A DNA stretch of 37,191 nucleotides, from the NCBI GenBank assembly GCA_009379915.1, contig WHSV01000030.1, forward strand, positions 1 through 37,191, in the 5' to 3' direction. The notes under the pieces were generated by a model. That model was not told where the DNA came from, made no database searches, and worked only from the letters and a program-made list of their open reading frames with translations. Positions 18,156-25,569 of the stretch are shown in pieces (the stretch's first letter is position 1; the number at the start of each line of letters is the position of its first letter). The position numbers and the translations under genes were made by a program. This stretch comes from Actinomycetota bacterium. GTDB taxonomy: Bacteria > Actinomycetota > CADDZG01 > WHSQ01.

Positions 18156-21035
18156 ATGAATCCATCGGGTCTTCCCCTGCTATTGATCCTGGCTGCGCTC
18201 GCGCTCCTGGTGGTCTCCTTCGTTGCGCTGCGGCGCTCGTTCTTGCGTCGCCTCGCCTTTCGCGATGCAACACGCCGACCCAGCGAGACCGTCTTGGTCA
18301 TCGCTGGTTCGCTCCTCGGCACCGCCCTCATCACGGGCAGCTTCATCGTCGGCGACACCCTCGACTCATCGATTCGAGCGTCGGCGACGACCCAACTCGG
18401 GCCGGTCGACGAAGTTGTTGTGACGTCCGATCCCGATGATGCGGCAAGCATCGAGTCGACGATCTCCGGACTCGAGGACAGTCGAATCGACGGCGTTCTG
18501 TCGATAACCAGCGCCTCAGCCACAGTAGCCACCCCGGGAGACGGCCCAGTCGCCGAGCCGGGCGCGCAGCTAATCGAGGCCGACTTCGATGAGGCCCGTA
18601 GCTTCGGGAACGACTCCGCTGCTACCGGAATCGGCGGCCCGACTCCCGGTGTCGGCGAGGTTGCGATAACGGAGGACCTCGCCGCGACCCTCGAGGTCGA
18701 AACCGGAGACGATGTCGTCGGCTACCTCTACGGCCAGGAAATCGACCTACAGGTAACGCGAGTGCTTCCGCGCCTCGGCGTGGCCGGATACTGGCGAGGG
18801 TTCGAAAGTGAATCGCCTAACGCATTCGTCGCGCCGGGAACCTTCGAGGACGTGATCGGCCGTGAGTTGTCCGAGGACGCAGCACCGCCCCAGACCTCGG
18901 TTCTCATCTCCAACCGTGGAGGAGTGGAGGACGGCGCCGATTACACCGCGGGTGTGACCGGGCTCGTCGAAGAAGAGCTTGGCGACGGATTCCGTGTGGA
19001 GCCGGTCAAGCAGGACATGCTCGACGAGGCTGAAGCCGCGGGCGACGAGTTCAGCCAGCTGTTCCTCGCCATCGGTTCTTTCGCGATCGTTGCCGGCGTC
19101 TTGTTGCTCGTCAACATCTTCGTCATGCTCGCAGAGGAGCGGAAGTCACAGCTTGGGATGTTGCGCGCGGTGGGCATGCGGCGCAGCGATCTCGTGCGCT
19201 CATTCATCATCGAGGGATCGCTGTACGCCGTCGTCGCGAGCATCGTTGGAGCTGTCCTGGGAATCGGAGTCGGGTGGGCCATCGTTGGTTTGGCCGCTCC
19301 CATCTTCAGTGGTGCCGGTGACTTCGGACTGAACCTGCAGTTTGCCGCCGAGCCGGCGAGCATCATCGGCGGGCTGTGCATCGGACTGTTGATCGCTCTT
19401 GCGACCATCGCGTTCACGAGCATCCGAATCAGCCGCATCAACATCATTGTCGCCATCCGAGACCTGCAAGAGCCGAAGCTGGCCAAGGTTCGCAAGCGCT
19501 CGGTAGCCGCCGGGATTTTGGTTGCCGCGCTCGGCGGCGCCGCGCTGGCTGCGGGACTGAACGATGCCGGGGCCTGGTTCGCGAGCATCGTGGGCGTGCC
19601 GATGATCGCCTTCGGCGTGATGCCGCTGATCGGCCGGATCATCGGGCGTCGCACTGCTCTCCTGGTCTCGGCGGGTGTGTCCCTTCTGTGGGGGATCTTC
19701 GGCAATGCGCTCACCGACGGCCGCTTCTACGAGAACGGCGACATCTTTGCGTTCGTCGTCTCCGGTGTGCTCCTCGTCTTCTCCGCGGTCACGCTGCTGA
19801 GCCAGAGCCACGAGACCTTTGGCAGCACCCTCCGCAAAATCGCAGCATCCCGTCTCCCGCTTCGGCTCGGGCTGGCTTATCCGCTCGCCCGTAAGTTCCG
19901 CACGGGTCTGACACTGGGCATGTATTCACTCGTTATCTTTACGATGGTGTTCCTGTCGTCGATGTCGAATTCGTTCAACGGACAGGTCGAGAACTTCACT
20001 GAGGACGAGCGCGGCGGTTTCGATCTCGTCGTAAGCGCGAGCGGGTCGAATCCTCCGACGACCGATGATCTCGAATCGGTCGATGGAATCGACACTGTGG
20101 CCCCGCTGTTTCCCGGCCAGGCCTTGTTCCAACCCGAGGGCTACGACAAACCTGAGGCCTGGCCCGTAACGGGGGCCGGTGACCAGCTCGTCGAGCAGGG
20201 CCCGCCCGCTCTCGAGGAGCGCGCCGACGACTTCGAGACCGACGCCGCCGTCTGGGACGAGATGCTGGCCGATCCGAGCACCATCATCGTCAGCAACTTC
20301 TTTCTTCAGGGGGGAGGTGGACCCCCCGAGAACATCGTCGAGGTAGGTGACACGCTGCCGGTCATCGACCCCGTGACCGGCGCCGAGACCGAACGGACGG
20401 TTACCGGAATCCTCGCCTCGGACAGCACTTTCGTCGGGGGGTTTTTCTCGGAGGAATCGGCTCGTGAGCTGTTCGGGGAGCGCGCGGTCGCGTCGCGGTT
20501 CTACGTCGATGCGTCGGGGTCGGAGGCGGAAGCGCGCCAGCTCGGCAGGAACCTGCAAGGAGACTTCCTCGCAAACGGCGTCGAGGCCGATACCTTCCGG
20601 GAGCTCGTCGACGAACAGTTCAGCATCCAGCTGCAGTTCTTCAATCTCATGCAGGCATATCTGGCGCTCGGGCTGATCGTGGGCATAGCGGGACTCGGTG
20701 TCGTGATGGTGCGGTCCGTGCGCGAGCGCCGCCGTGAGATCGGGGTCCTGCGATCACTGGGGTTCGTGTCGCCAAAGGTGCGAGTGGCGTTTCTGCTCGA
20801 ATCGGGATTCGTCGCTCTCGAGGGAATCGTGGTCGGAACGGCGCTCGCTCTCATCACCGCGTCGCAGCTGTTCAGCAACGGTGATTTCGGTGAGGGGATC
20901 AGCTTCCAGGTTCCCTGGGGCAACGTGTTGCTGCTGACGGGAGCCGCTCTGCTTGCGTCTCTCATCGCCACGGCGTGGCCCGCACAGCAAGCGTCGCGCG
21001 TCGCTCCCGCGGTTGCGTTGCGTGCCGCCGAGTAG
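18156..21035 (+). CDS. FtsX-family (MacB-like) ABC transporter permease
   Basis: This is a 959-residue membrane protein with a duplicated layout. A helix at about 4-24 is followed by a large extracytoplasmic domain and then an FtsX domain (V-L-L-L-V-N-I-F-V-M-L-A-E-E-R-K, then L-G-M-L-R-A-V-G-M). A central membrane block is followed by a second extracytoplasmic domain. A second FtsX domain (V-R-E-R-R-R-E-I-G-V-L-R-S-L-G-F) lies near the C-terminus. These are the coupling-helix signatures of type VII ABC exporters. It most likely works with the preceding ATPase as an exporter or mechanotransmitter; the substrate cannot be read from the sequence. The ATG follows GAGGGGG. Confidence 0.88.
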   Translation: MNPSGLPLLLILAALALLVVSFVALRRSFLRRLAFRDATRRPSETVLVIAGSLLGTALITGSFIVGDTLDSSIRASATTQLGPVDEVVVTSDPDDAASIESTISGLEDSRIDGVLSITSASATVATPGDGPVAEPGAQLIEADFDEARSFGNDSAATGIGGPTPGVGEVAITEDLAATLEVETGDDVVGYLYGQEIDLQVTRVLPRLGVAGYWRGFESESPNAFVAPGTFEDVIGRELSEDAAPPQTSVLISNRGGVEDGADYTAGVTGLVEEELGDGFRVEPVKQDMLDEAEAAGDEFSQLFLAIGSFAIVAGVLLLVNIFVMLAEERKSQLGMLRAVGMRRSDLVRSFIIEGSLYAVVASIVGAVLGIGVGWAIVGLAAPIFSGAGDFGLNLQFAAEPASIIGGLCIGLLIALATIAFTSIRISRINIIVAIRDLQEPKLAKVRKRSVAAGILVAALGGAALAAGLNDAGAWFASIVGVPMIAFGVMPLIGRIIGRRTALLVSAGVSLLWGIFGNALTDGRFYENGDIFAFVVSGVLLVFSAVTLLSQSHETFGSTLRKIAASRLPLRLGLAYPLARKFRTGLTLGMYSLVIFTMVFLSSMSNSFNGQVENFTEDERGGFDLVVSASGSNPPTTDDLESVDGIDTVAPLFPGQALFQPEGYDKPEAWPVTGAGDQLVEQGPPALEERADDFETDAAVWDEMLADPSTIIVSNFFLQGGGGPPENIVEVGDTLPVIDPVTGAETERTVTGILASDSTFVGGFFSEESARELFGERAVASRFYVDASGSEAEARQLGRNLQGDFLANGVEADTFRELVDEQFSIQLQFFNLMQAYLALGLIVGIAGLGVVMVRSVRERRREIGVLRSLGFVSPKVRVAFLLESGFVALEGIVVGTALALITASQLFSNGDFGEGISFQVPWGNVLLLTGAALLASLIATAWPAQQASRVAPAVALRAAE

Positions 21036-21101
21036 CCTTCGCAGGAATCGAACGTCAATGTGGGCGCTCGATTCGGAGGCCACATCTCGAGGGGGATCCA
21101 C

Positions 21102-21926
21102 GTGGGGATTCGAATCGGTGACTACGAGCTGACGGTTCTCGTCGACACCCACGGTGTGCTCGGGTCTCTTGCCGAGCTGTTTCCCGGAGTACCCGCGGAG
21201 GCCTGGGACCCCTATCGCAACCTCTACCCGGAGTTGTTCGATGGTGAGGACTGGCGGTTGCCGTTCGGTTGCTTCCTACTGGGTTCCGAGCGACATACCT
21301 TGCTCGTGGACGCGGGCGTCGGCCCTCCGCAGGGCTCGTTTCTACCGAGTGCCGAAGGGCTCCTTCCCACGGCACTTACCGAGGTGGGAGTCGATCCGGA
21401 CGAGATCGATGTTTGCGTCCTGACACACCTCCACATCGACCACATCGGCTGGGCCTGCAGTGAAGGTAGGCGGCTGTGCCCACGCGCGAGCTACATCGCG
21501 AGTCGCAGGGACTTCAACTGGGTAGAGGGGCGCGAGCCCCTGGAACGGGATCGAGTCCTTCAGCCTCTGCTACACCTCGTGCGATCCGGGAGCCTCGCGT
21601 TAGTCGAGGGGACGATCGAGGTTGCACCAGGCGTTCAGATGGTTCCGACGCCGGGACATACTCCGGGGCACTCGAGCATTCGCATCGCATCTCGAGGCTC
21701 GGAGGCGATCATCCTCGGAGATGTCGCAGTTCACCCGGCCCTCCTCGATCATCCCGAGTGGGTCTACCTGTTCGACGTGGAACCCGAACCAACCGTTGCG
21801 ACTCGCAGAGTCGTCCTCGGCGGCATCGAAGGCAAGGACGTCATCGTTGCCTGTGGGCACTACCCGGGCGGCGTGGGCCGCCTCGAGCGCGAGGGGCGAC
21901 GAACGATATGGCGAGCCGTCGAGTAA
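21102..21926 (+). CDS. Metallo-beta-lactamase-fold hydrolase
   Basis: This 274-residue MBL-fold protein has the metal-binding motif H-L-H-I-D-H at 109-114 after D-V-C-V-L-T. Further His residues come in T-P-G-H-T-P-G-H-S-S and an Asp in I-I-L-G-D-V-A-V-H-P, so a dinuclear zinc site is plausible. The pattern fits the broad group of lactonases and glyoxalase-II-like enzymes; the substrate is not predictable. I chose the GTG at 21102 because GAGGGGGA lies five bases upstream. An upstream GTG at 21060 would add 14 residues. It follows the permease by 66 nt and converges with the YjbR gene. Confidence 0.82.
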   Translation: MGIRIGDYELTVLVDTHGVLGSLAELFPGVPAEAWDPYRNLYPELFDGEDWRLPFGCFLLGSERHTLLVDAGVGPPQGSFLPSAEGLLPTALTEVGVDPDEIDVCVLTHLHIDHIGWACSEGRRLCPRASYIASRRDFNWVEGREPLERDRVLQPLLHLVRSGSLALVEGTIEVAPGVQMVPTPGHTPGHSSIRIASRGSEAIILGDVAVHPALLDHPEWVYLFDVEPEPTVATRRVVLGGIEGKDVIVACGHYPGGVGRLEREGRRTIWRAVE

Positions 21927-22073
21927 AGAACGCCGCCCGAGAGCACCTCGACGCGAATCCGTTCCAGCGCGCGGTCGATCGAGAGATTAGGCAGGTAGAG
22001 AGCGATCAAGGAGAACCCCCTCGCAAGCCCGTTCAGTTCCGCTTGCGGAGAACGATCGTCTCGATGGCGACGC

Positions 22074-22410
22074 TCATCGACTCGTCTCCGCATCGAAGGC
22101 GGCAATCGTCCGCTTGGGAGCGACCATTCGCCCACCCGCCGAGCAGCAGTTCGTACAGCTCCTCGTCATCGATTCGCTCGAGGTTGATCTTGAGCCAACC
22201 CTTCCAGGGTGTGGACTCGAAGGTCTCCGGCGAGACCTTGATGAGCTCCTCGACCTCCTCCTGCGGAGTCTTGACCACGCAACGGTTCTCATCCTCGCGG
22301 AGCGTTGCGAAGATCTTGTTGCGCACGCGGAAGTCGGGCGTGCCTTGGTGACTCTTTGCCTCCGCCTCGGGCAGCGCCAGGGCGAGCCGTCTGAACTCAT
22401 CGGGGTTCAT
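22074..22410 (-). pseudogene. MmcQ/YjbR-family protein gene, frameshifted near the C-terminus
   Basis: Read from the ATG at 22410 behind AAGGGGAGAAG, the protein begins M-N-P-D-E-F-R-R-L-A-L-A-L-P-E-A and continues through K-S-H-Q-G-T-P-D-F-R-V and K-I-F-A-T-L, all typical of the small MmcQ/YjbR (CyaY-like fold) family. At E-L-L-L-G-G-W the frame departs into unrelated sequence ending at 22033. The +1 frame continues at that point with R-M-V-A-P-K-R-T-I-A-A-F-D and stops at 22074. G-W-R-M-V-A-P-K-R is the expected family ending. Removing one G from the run on the minus strand (C-run 22131-22133 on the plus strand) restores a 111-residue protein. Either the gene is mutated or the assembly has a one-base error. 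Confidence 0.75.
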
Positions 22411-22526
22411 GATCTTCTCCCCTTGGTTCGCCAGTTGAACTTGATCGGGCTTTGCCGACGGTACGCCACCGTCACGGCGGGGTCTTGTACGAATGTGACG
22501 GCCGATGGGTTGTCACAGGGCCTCTC

Positions 22527-22532
22527 TATCGT
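22527..22532 (+). promoter_or_regulatory. TAnnnT -10 box, likely leaderless start of radA
   Basis: TATCGT is followed by six bases and the radA ATG at 22539. No Shine-Dalgarno site is present. The -35 region is not conserved. Confidence 0.42.
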
Positions 22533-22538
22533 GAGCGC

Positions 22539-23906
22539 ATGGCTACCAGACGGCGTCACACCGACGTCCATTCCTGCACGGCATGCGGGTTCAGCTCGCC
22601 TCGATGGTTCGGGCGGTGTCCCGACTGTGGAGAGTGGAACTCGGCCGCCGAAATGACCGCGGTGGGCAGCACATCCGCAGTCAAGGTGACGACCCTTGGG
22701 GACAACCAGTCCGACGTCGAGCGCTTCTCCACGGGCCTCATCGAAGTCGATCGAGTCCTGGGAGGGGGTCTCGTCCTGGGGGGAGTGTCGCTGTTGGCCG
22801 GCGAACCTGGAATCGGGAAGTCGACCCTCGTGCTTCAGCTGATCGATGGACTGCTTCGCTCCAACCGGCGAGCGCTGCTGATCACGGGCGAGGAGTCGAT
22901 CGGTCAGGTGGCGCTTCGCGCCGCCCGCTTAGGCGTCGAGCGCGACCGGCTTCGTGCCGCTGCGACGGCGTCACTGGCCGATGTTCTCGCCCTGGCCGCG
23001 GCCGAGCAGCCCGACGTTCTGGTAGTGGACTCGGTTCAGACACTCGAGAACGCAGAACGGGACCAGTCGCCAGGCTCGGTCGTCCAGGTGCGCGAGTGCG
23101 CCTCCGCTCTGGTGCGCTACGCAAAGGTGTCGGGGACCTCCGTCATTCTGGTCGGACACGTCACCAAGGACGGCACGGTCGCCGGCCCCAAGACCCTCGA
23201 GCACATCGTCGATTCGGTTCTCGCGCTCGAGGGAGAGCGCACCGGAACGGTTCGACTGCTCAGAGCGACGAAGAACCGCTTTGGGTCGTGTGACGAGACG
23301 GGCGTCTTCACTATGGGGGAGCGAGGTCTCGAGGCGGTGGGAGATCCTTCCGCGATGCTGCTGGCCGACCGGCGTACGGGTGTGTCGGGCTCGGTGGTCT
23401 TCTGCGGGCTCGAGGGAACTCGTCCGGTGCTCGTCGAGATCCAGTCTCTGGTGGCCGAAGGATCGCCGCCCAACATCCGGCGAGTGCCCATCGGTGTCGA
23501 CGCCAGGCGACTGGCCCTGCTGGTGGGCGTACTTCACAGTCGAGCCGGGCTCGATCTAAGCAAGAGAGATCTGTTCGTTGCGGCCGCCGGAGGGTTCGTG
23601 ATCAGAGAACCCGCCGCCGATCTTCCGTTGTGCCTTGCGATTCATTCCGCCGCTCGAGGCCAGGCGGTGGCAGAGGATCTGGTCGCGATTGGGGAGGTAG
23701 GTCTCGGCGGCGAAATCCGCCGAGTGCCTGGTCTCCCTCGTCGGCTCGCGGAGGCCGCACGCTTGGGGTTCCGTCGCGCCCTGGTTCCGCGCGGGACAAA
23801 GTCGGCGGTGCCGGCCCTCGAGGTCATCGAGGTGACCGACGTCGGTCACGCGCTCCACTTCGAACTCGACGAGGGAGCGGCAAACCTGGGTCTTCCGAGC
23901 CCCTAG
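22539..23906 (+). CDS. radA: DNA repair protein RadA
   Basis: RadA is a RecA-like ATPase and helicase that promotes branch migration in recombinational repair. Its 455 residues start with a C4 zinc finger (C13-x2-C16 ... C27-x2-C30). The ATPase core has Walker A G-E-P-G-I-G-K-S at 88-95, and the family hallmark K-N-R-F-G is at 245-249. The rest is a Lon-like domain (S-A-A-R-G-Q-A-V ... G-E-V-G-L-G-G-E-I-R). I chose the ATG at 22539, which places the zinc finger at its usual distance. An upstream start at 22452 adds 29 non-conserved residues. In mycobacteria disA neighbours radA; it is not here. Confidence 0.95.
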   Translation: MATRRRHTDVHSCTACGFSSPRWFGRCPDCGEWNSAAEMTAVGSTSAVKVTTLGDNQSDVERFSTGLIEVDRVLGGGLVLGGVSLLAGEPGIGKSTLVLQLIDGLLRSNRRALLITGEESIGQVALRAARLGVERDRLRAAATASLADVLALAAAEQPDVLVVDSVQTLENAERDQSPGSVVQVRECASALVRYAKVSGTSVILVGHVTKDGTVAGPKTLEHIVDSVLALEGERTGTVRLLRATKNRFGSCDETGVFTMGERGLEAVGDPSAMLLADRRTGVSGSVVFCGLEGTRPVLVEIQSLVAEGSPPNIRRVPIGVDARRLALLVGVLHSRAGLDLSKRDLFVAAAGGFVIREPAADLPLCLAIHSAARGQAVAEDLVAIGEVGLGGEIRRVPGLPRRLAEAARLGFRRALVPRGTKSAVPALEVIEVTDVGHALHFELDEGAANLGLPSP

Positions 23907-23909
23907 AAT
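23904..23909 (+). promoter_or_regulatory. Candidate -10 box overlapping the radA stop
   Basis: TAGAAT begins on the radA TAG codon and would start transcription near 23916, about 20 nt before the phosphatase gene. Confidence 0.35.
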
Positions 23910-23936
23910 GCGAATCGGCCGACGAAACGTCAGGAG

Positions 23937-24701
23937 ATGGTGGCTGTCTCTCAGCAGAGCGGATCCCCGCGGGGCGGATCCCTGGAACAAATGGTGCAAC
24001 AGGTCGATGGCCGTCCCTGCCAAGACACCGCGACCCGTGATCGTGTGGACCACGCGGCGAGGTGCCGGTGCATTGCACGGGTGCTCGTCATCTCGATTGT
24101 GCTGGCGCTGGCTGCGGGAAACGCCTTGATAGGCGTCGCGACGATCTGGGCGAAGACGAATGGTCCCAACTCAGCCAGACCGCGGCTTCCGGGCATCGAC
24201 AACCTCGCGGCTGTGGACAACCGACTGTGGAGAGGAGCAGCTCCCTCGCGCGAGGGATACGAAGCGCTTGCCTCCCGCGGGGTCAAGACGATAATCGACC
24301 TACGAGCCGAAACTCATGAGGGCGGCGAACTCCCGATGGTCGAACGCCTGGGAATGGAACTCCTACGGATACCGGTGCGCGATGGACAGGCTCCGTCGTC
24401 GGAAGAAGTCAGGAGGTTTCTCAGCGCGGTCTCAGCAAGCGATGGCCGGGTGTTCGTTCATTGTGGGGCCGGGGTCGGTCGCTCCGGAACGATGGCTGCG
24501 GCCTATCTCGTTCAGAGCGGAGAAGCGACGTCCACCGAGGCTCTCGCCCTCAACCTCGCGGTGGGCCCGCCTTCGCTGGAGCAGGTCTCCTTTGTCAGTG
24601 AAATGGGGGACGGCTCCTTCGATGAACCATCCCTGCCGGTAACGGCTCTCAGCCGGTTTCTCGATGCGCCTCGACGTTTGTTTGCGCGCTTGAATCTTTA
24701 G
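23937..24701 (+). CDS. Membrane-anchored dual-specificity/tyrosine phosphatase-like protein
   Basis: The 254 residues start with a hydrophilic segment, then a single membrane helix at about 48-70, then a phosphatase domain. The P-loop H-C-G-A-G-V-G-R-S-G-T has C176 as nucleophile and R182 as phosphate-binding Arg. D149 in V-R-D-G is a candidate general acid. I-D-L-R-A-E at 120-125 also fits the DSP/Siw14-like fold. The substrate could be a phosphoprotein or an inositol or nucleotide phosphate. The start is uncertain: AGGAG abuts the ATG at 23937, so GTG 23940 or ATG 23991 are possible. It lies 30 nt after radA and converges with the minus-strand membrane gene 7 nt away. Confidence 0.75.
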   Translation: MVAVSQQSGSPRGGSLEQMVQQVDGRPCQDTATRDRVDHAARCRCIARVLVISIVLALAAGNALIGVATIWAKTNGPNSARPRLPGIDNLAAVDNRLWRGAAPSREGYEALASRGVKTIIDLRAETHEGGELPMVERLGMELLRIPVRDGQAPSSEEVRRFLSAVSASDGRVFVHCGAGVGRSGTMAAAYLVQSGEATSTEALALNLAVGPPSLEQVSFVSEMGDGSFDEPSLPVTALSRFLDAPRRLFARLNL

Positions 24702-24708
24702 AGGGAAG

Positions 24709-25569
24709 CTACGGACGCAACGGCTCGACGCGCCGAACGGCTGCCTGAACCTTGTCGAGCGTCGCATCTTCGAGACATCCGCGCAGCCTGCGTTCACCAT
24801 TAATTCCAAGCGCGGGACTCAGCCTCAGAGAAACGGCGGTACCGCTCGACACTTCGATGGCATCCCGCTCGGCCCGGCTTGGAACTGTCCCGGCGCACGA
24901 CTGCCAGAGCCTTTCGGCGGCGCTGGCTGTGCCGGCGCCGGAACTGGTGAAAACGTCTAACGAGACGATGCTAGAGGTGCCGTCGCGGATCTCATCGGGT
25001 CGATTCTGCGTCGCTCCCGCCAGCGCCAAAACACCGGCGACAAGAACCGCGGCCAGCAGGAGCTGTTGCGCGACGCGCACCACCGGTTTCCTTCGAGAGA
25101 ACTCGGGGCCTGCGGCCTGGTCGCTGCGCTCGGGAAGGGCGATAGGCGAAAGGCGGTCGGCCAAACGCCGCTCCAAAACGGGGCCGCCGGTCCTGCGGGC
25201 CAGCTTTTCGATTCCCCACGCCAGCGCCGATATAACTACCCCGGCCCCCATCAGAACGGGAACGAAAACACCCGGCCCATCGACGTCGGTGAGCCACGCG
25301 AAGTGGCGCCGGTCTTGCGGAGCGGCCTCCTTGATCCGAGAGAGAACTCGCTCGTTGTCGAGACGCTCGATCGTGTCGAGTCGCCGGTCGAACTTGCGCA
25401 GACGATCGAGTATCGCGATTCCAAAGAGTGCCATCTCCGCAGCGATGAAGACGACACCCGCGATGAGTGCACGATTCCATTCCCATCTGTAGAGGTAAAG
25501 GAAGACGTATGCACCCGACGCAAGAGCGGTGAGTACGGCTACCGAGATCGCCAGCCTGCGGGCCGTCAT
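24709..25569 (-). CDS. Four-helix membrane protein of unknown function
   Basis: The 286 residues contain four predicted membrane helices (about 7-27, 34-54, 101-121 and 168-188). A charged, probably coiled loop at 55-90 (R-L-R-K-F-D-R-R-L-D-T-I-E-R-L) lies between the second and third. The C-terminal domain of about 95 residues carries two Cys (225 and 265) that could form an extracytoplasmic disulfide. I recognise no family. Its ATG overlaps the stop of the upstream phosphotransferase-like gene (ATGA), so the two are translationally coupled and probably functionally linked. Confidence 0.7.
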   Translation of the reverse strand: MTARRLAISVAVLTALASGAYVFLYLYRWEWNRALIAGVVFIAAEMALFGIAILDRLRKFDRRLDTIERLDNERVLSRIKEAAPQDRRHFAWLTDVDGPGVFVPVLMGAGVVISALAWGIEKLARRTGGPVLERRLADRLSPIALPERSDQAAGPEFSRRKPVVRVAQQLLLAAVLVAGVLALAGATQNRPDEIRDGTSSIVSLDVFTSSGAGTASAAERLWQSCAGTVPSRAERDAIEVSSGTAVSLRLSPALGINGERRLRGCLEDATLDKVQAAVRRVEPLRP

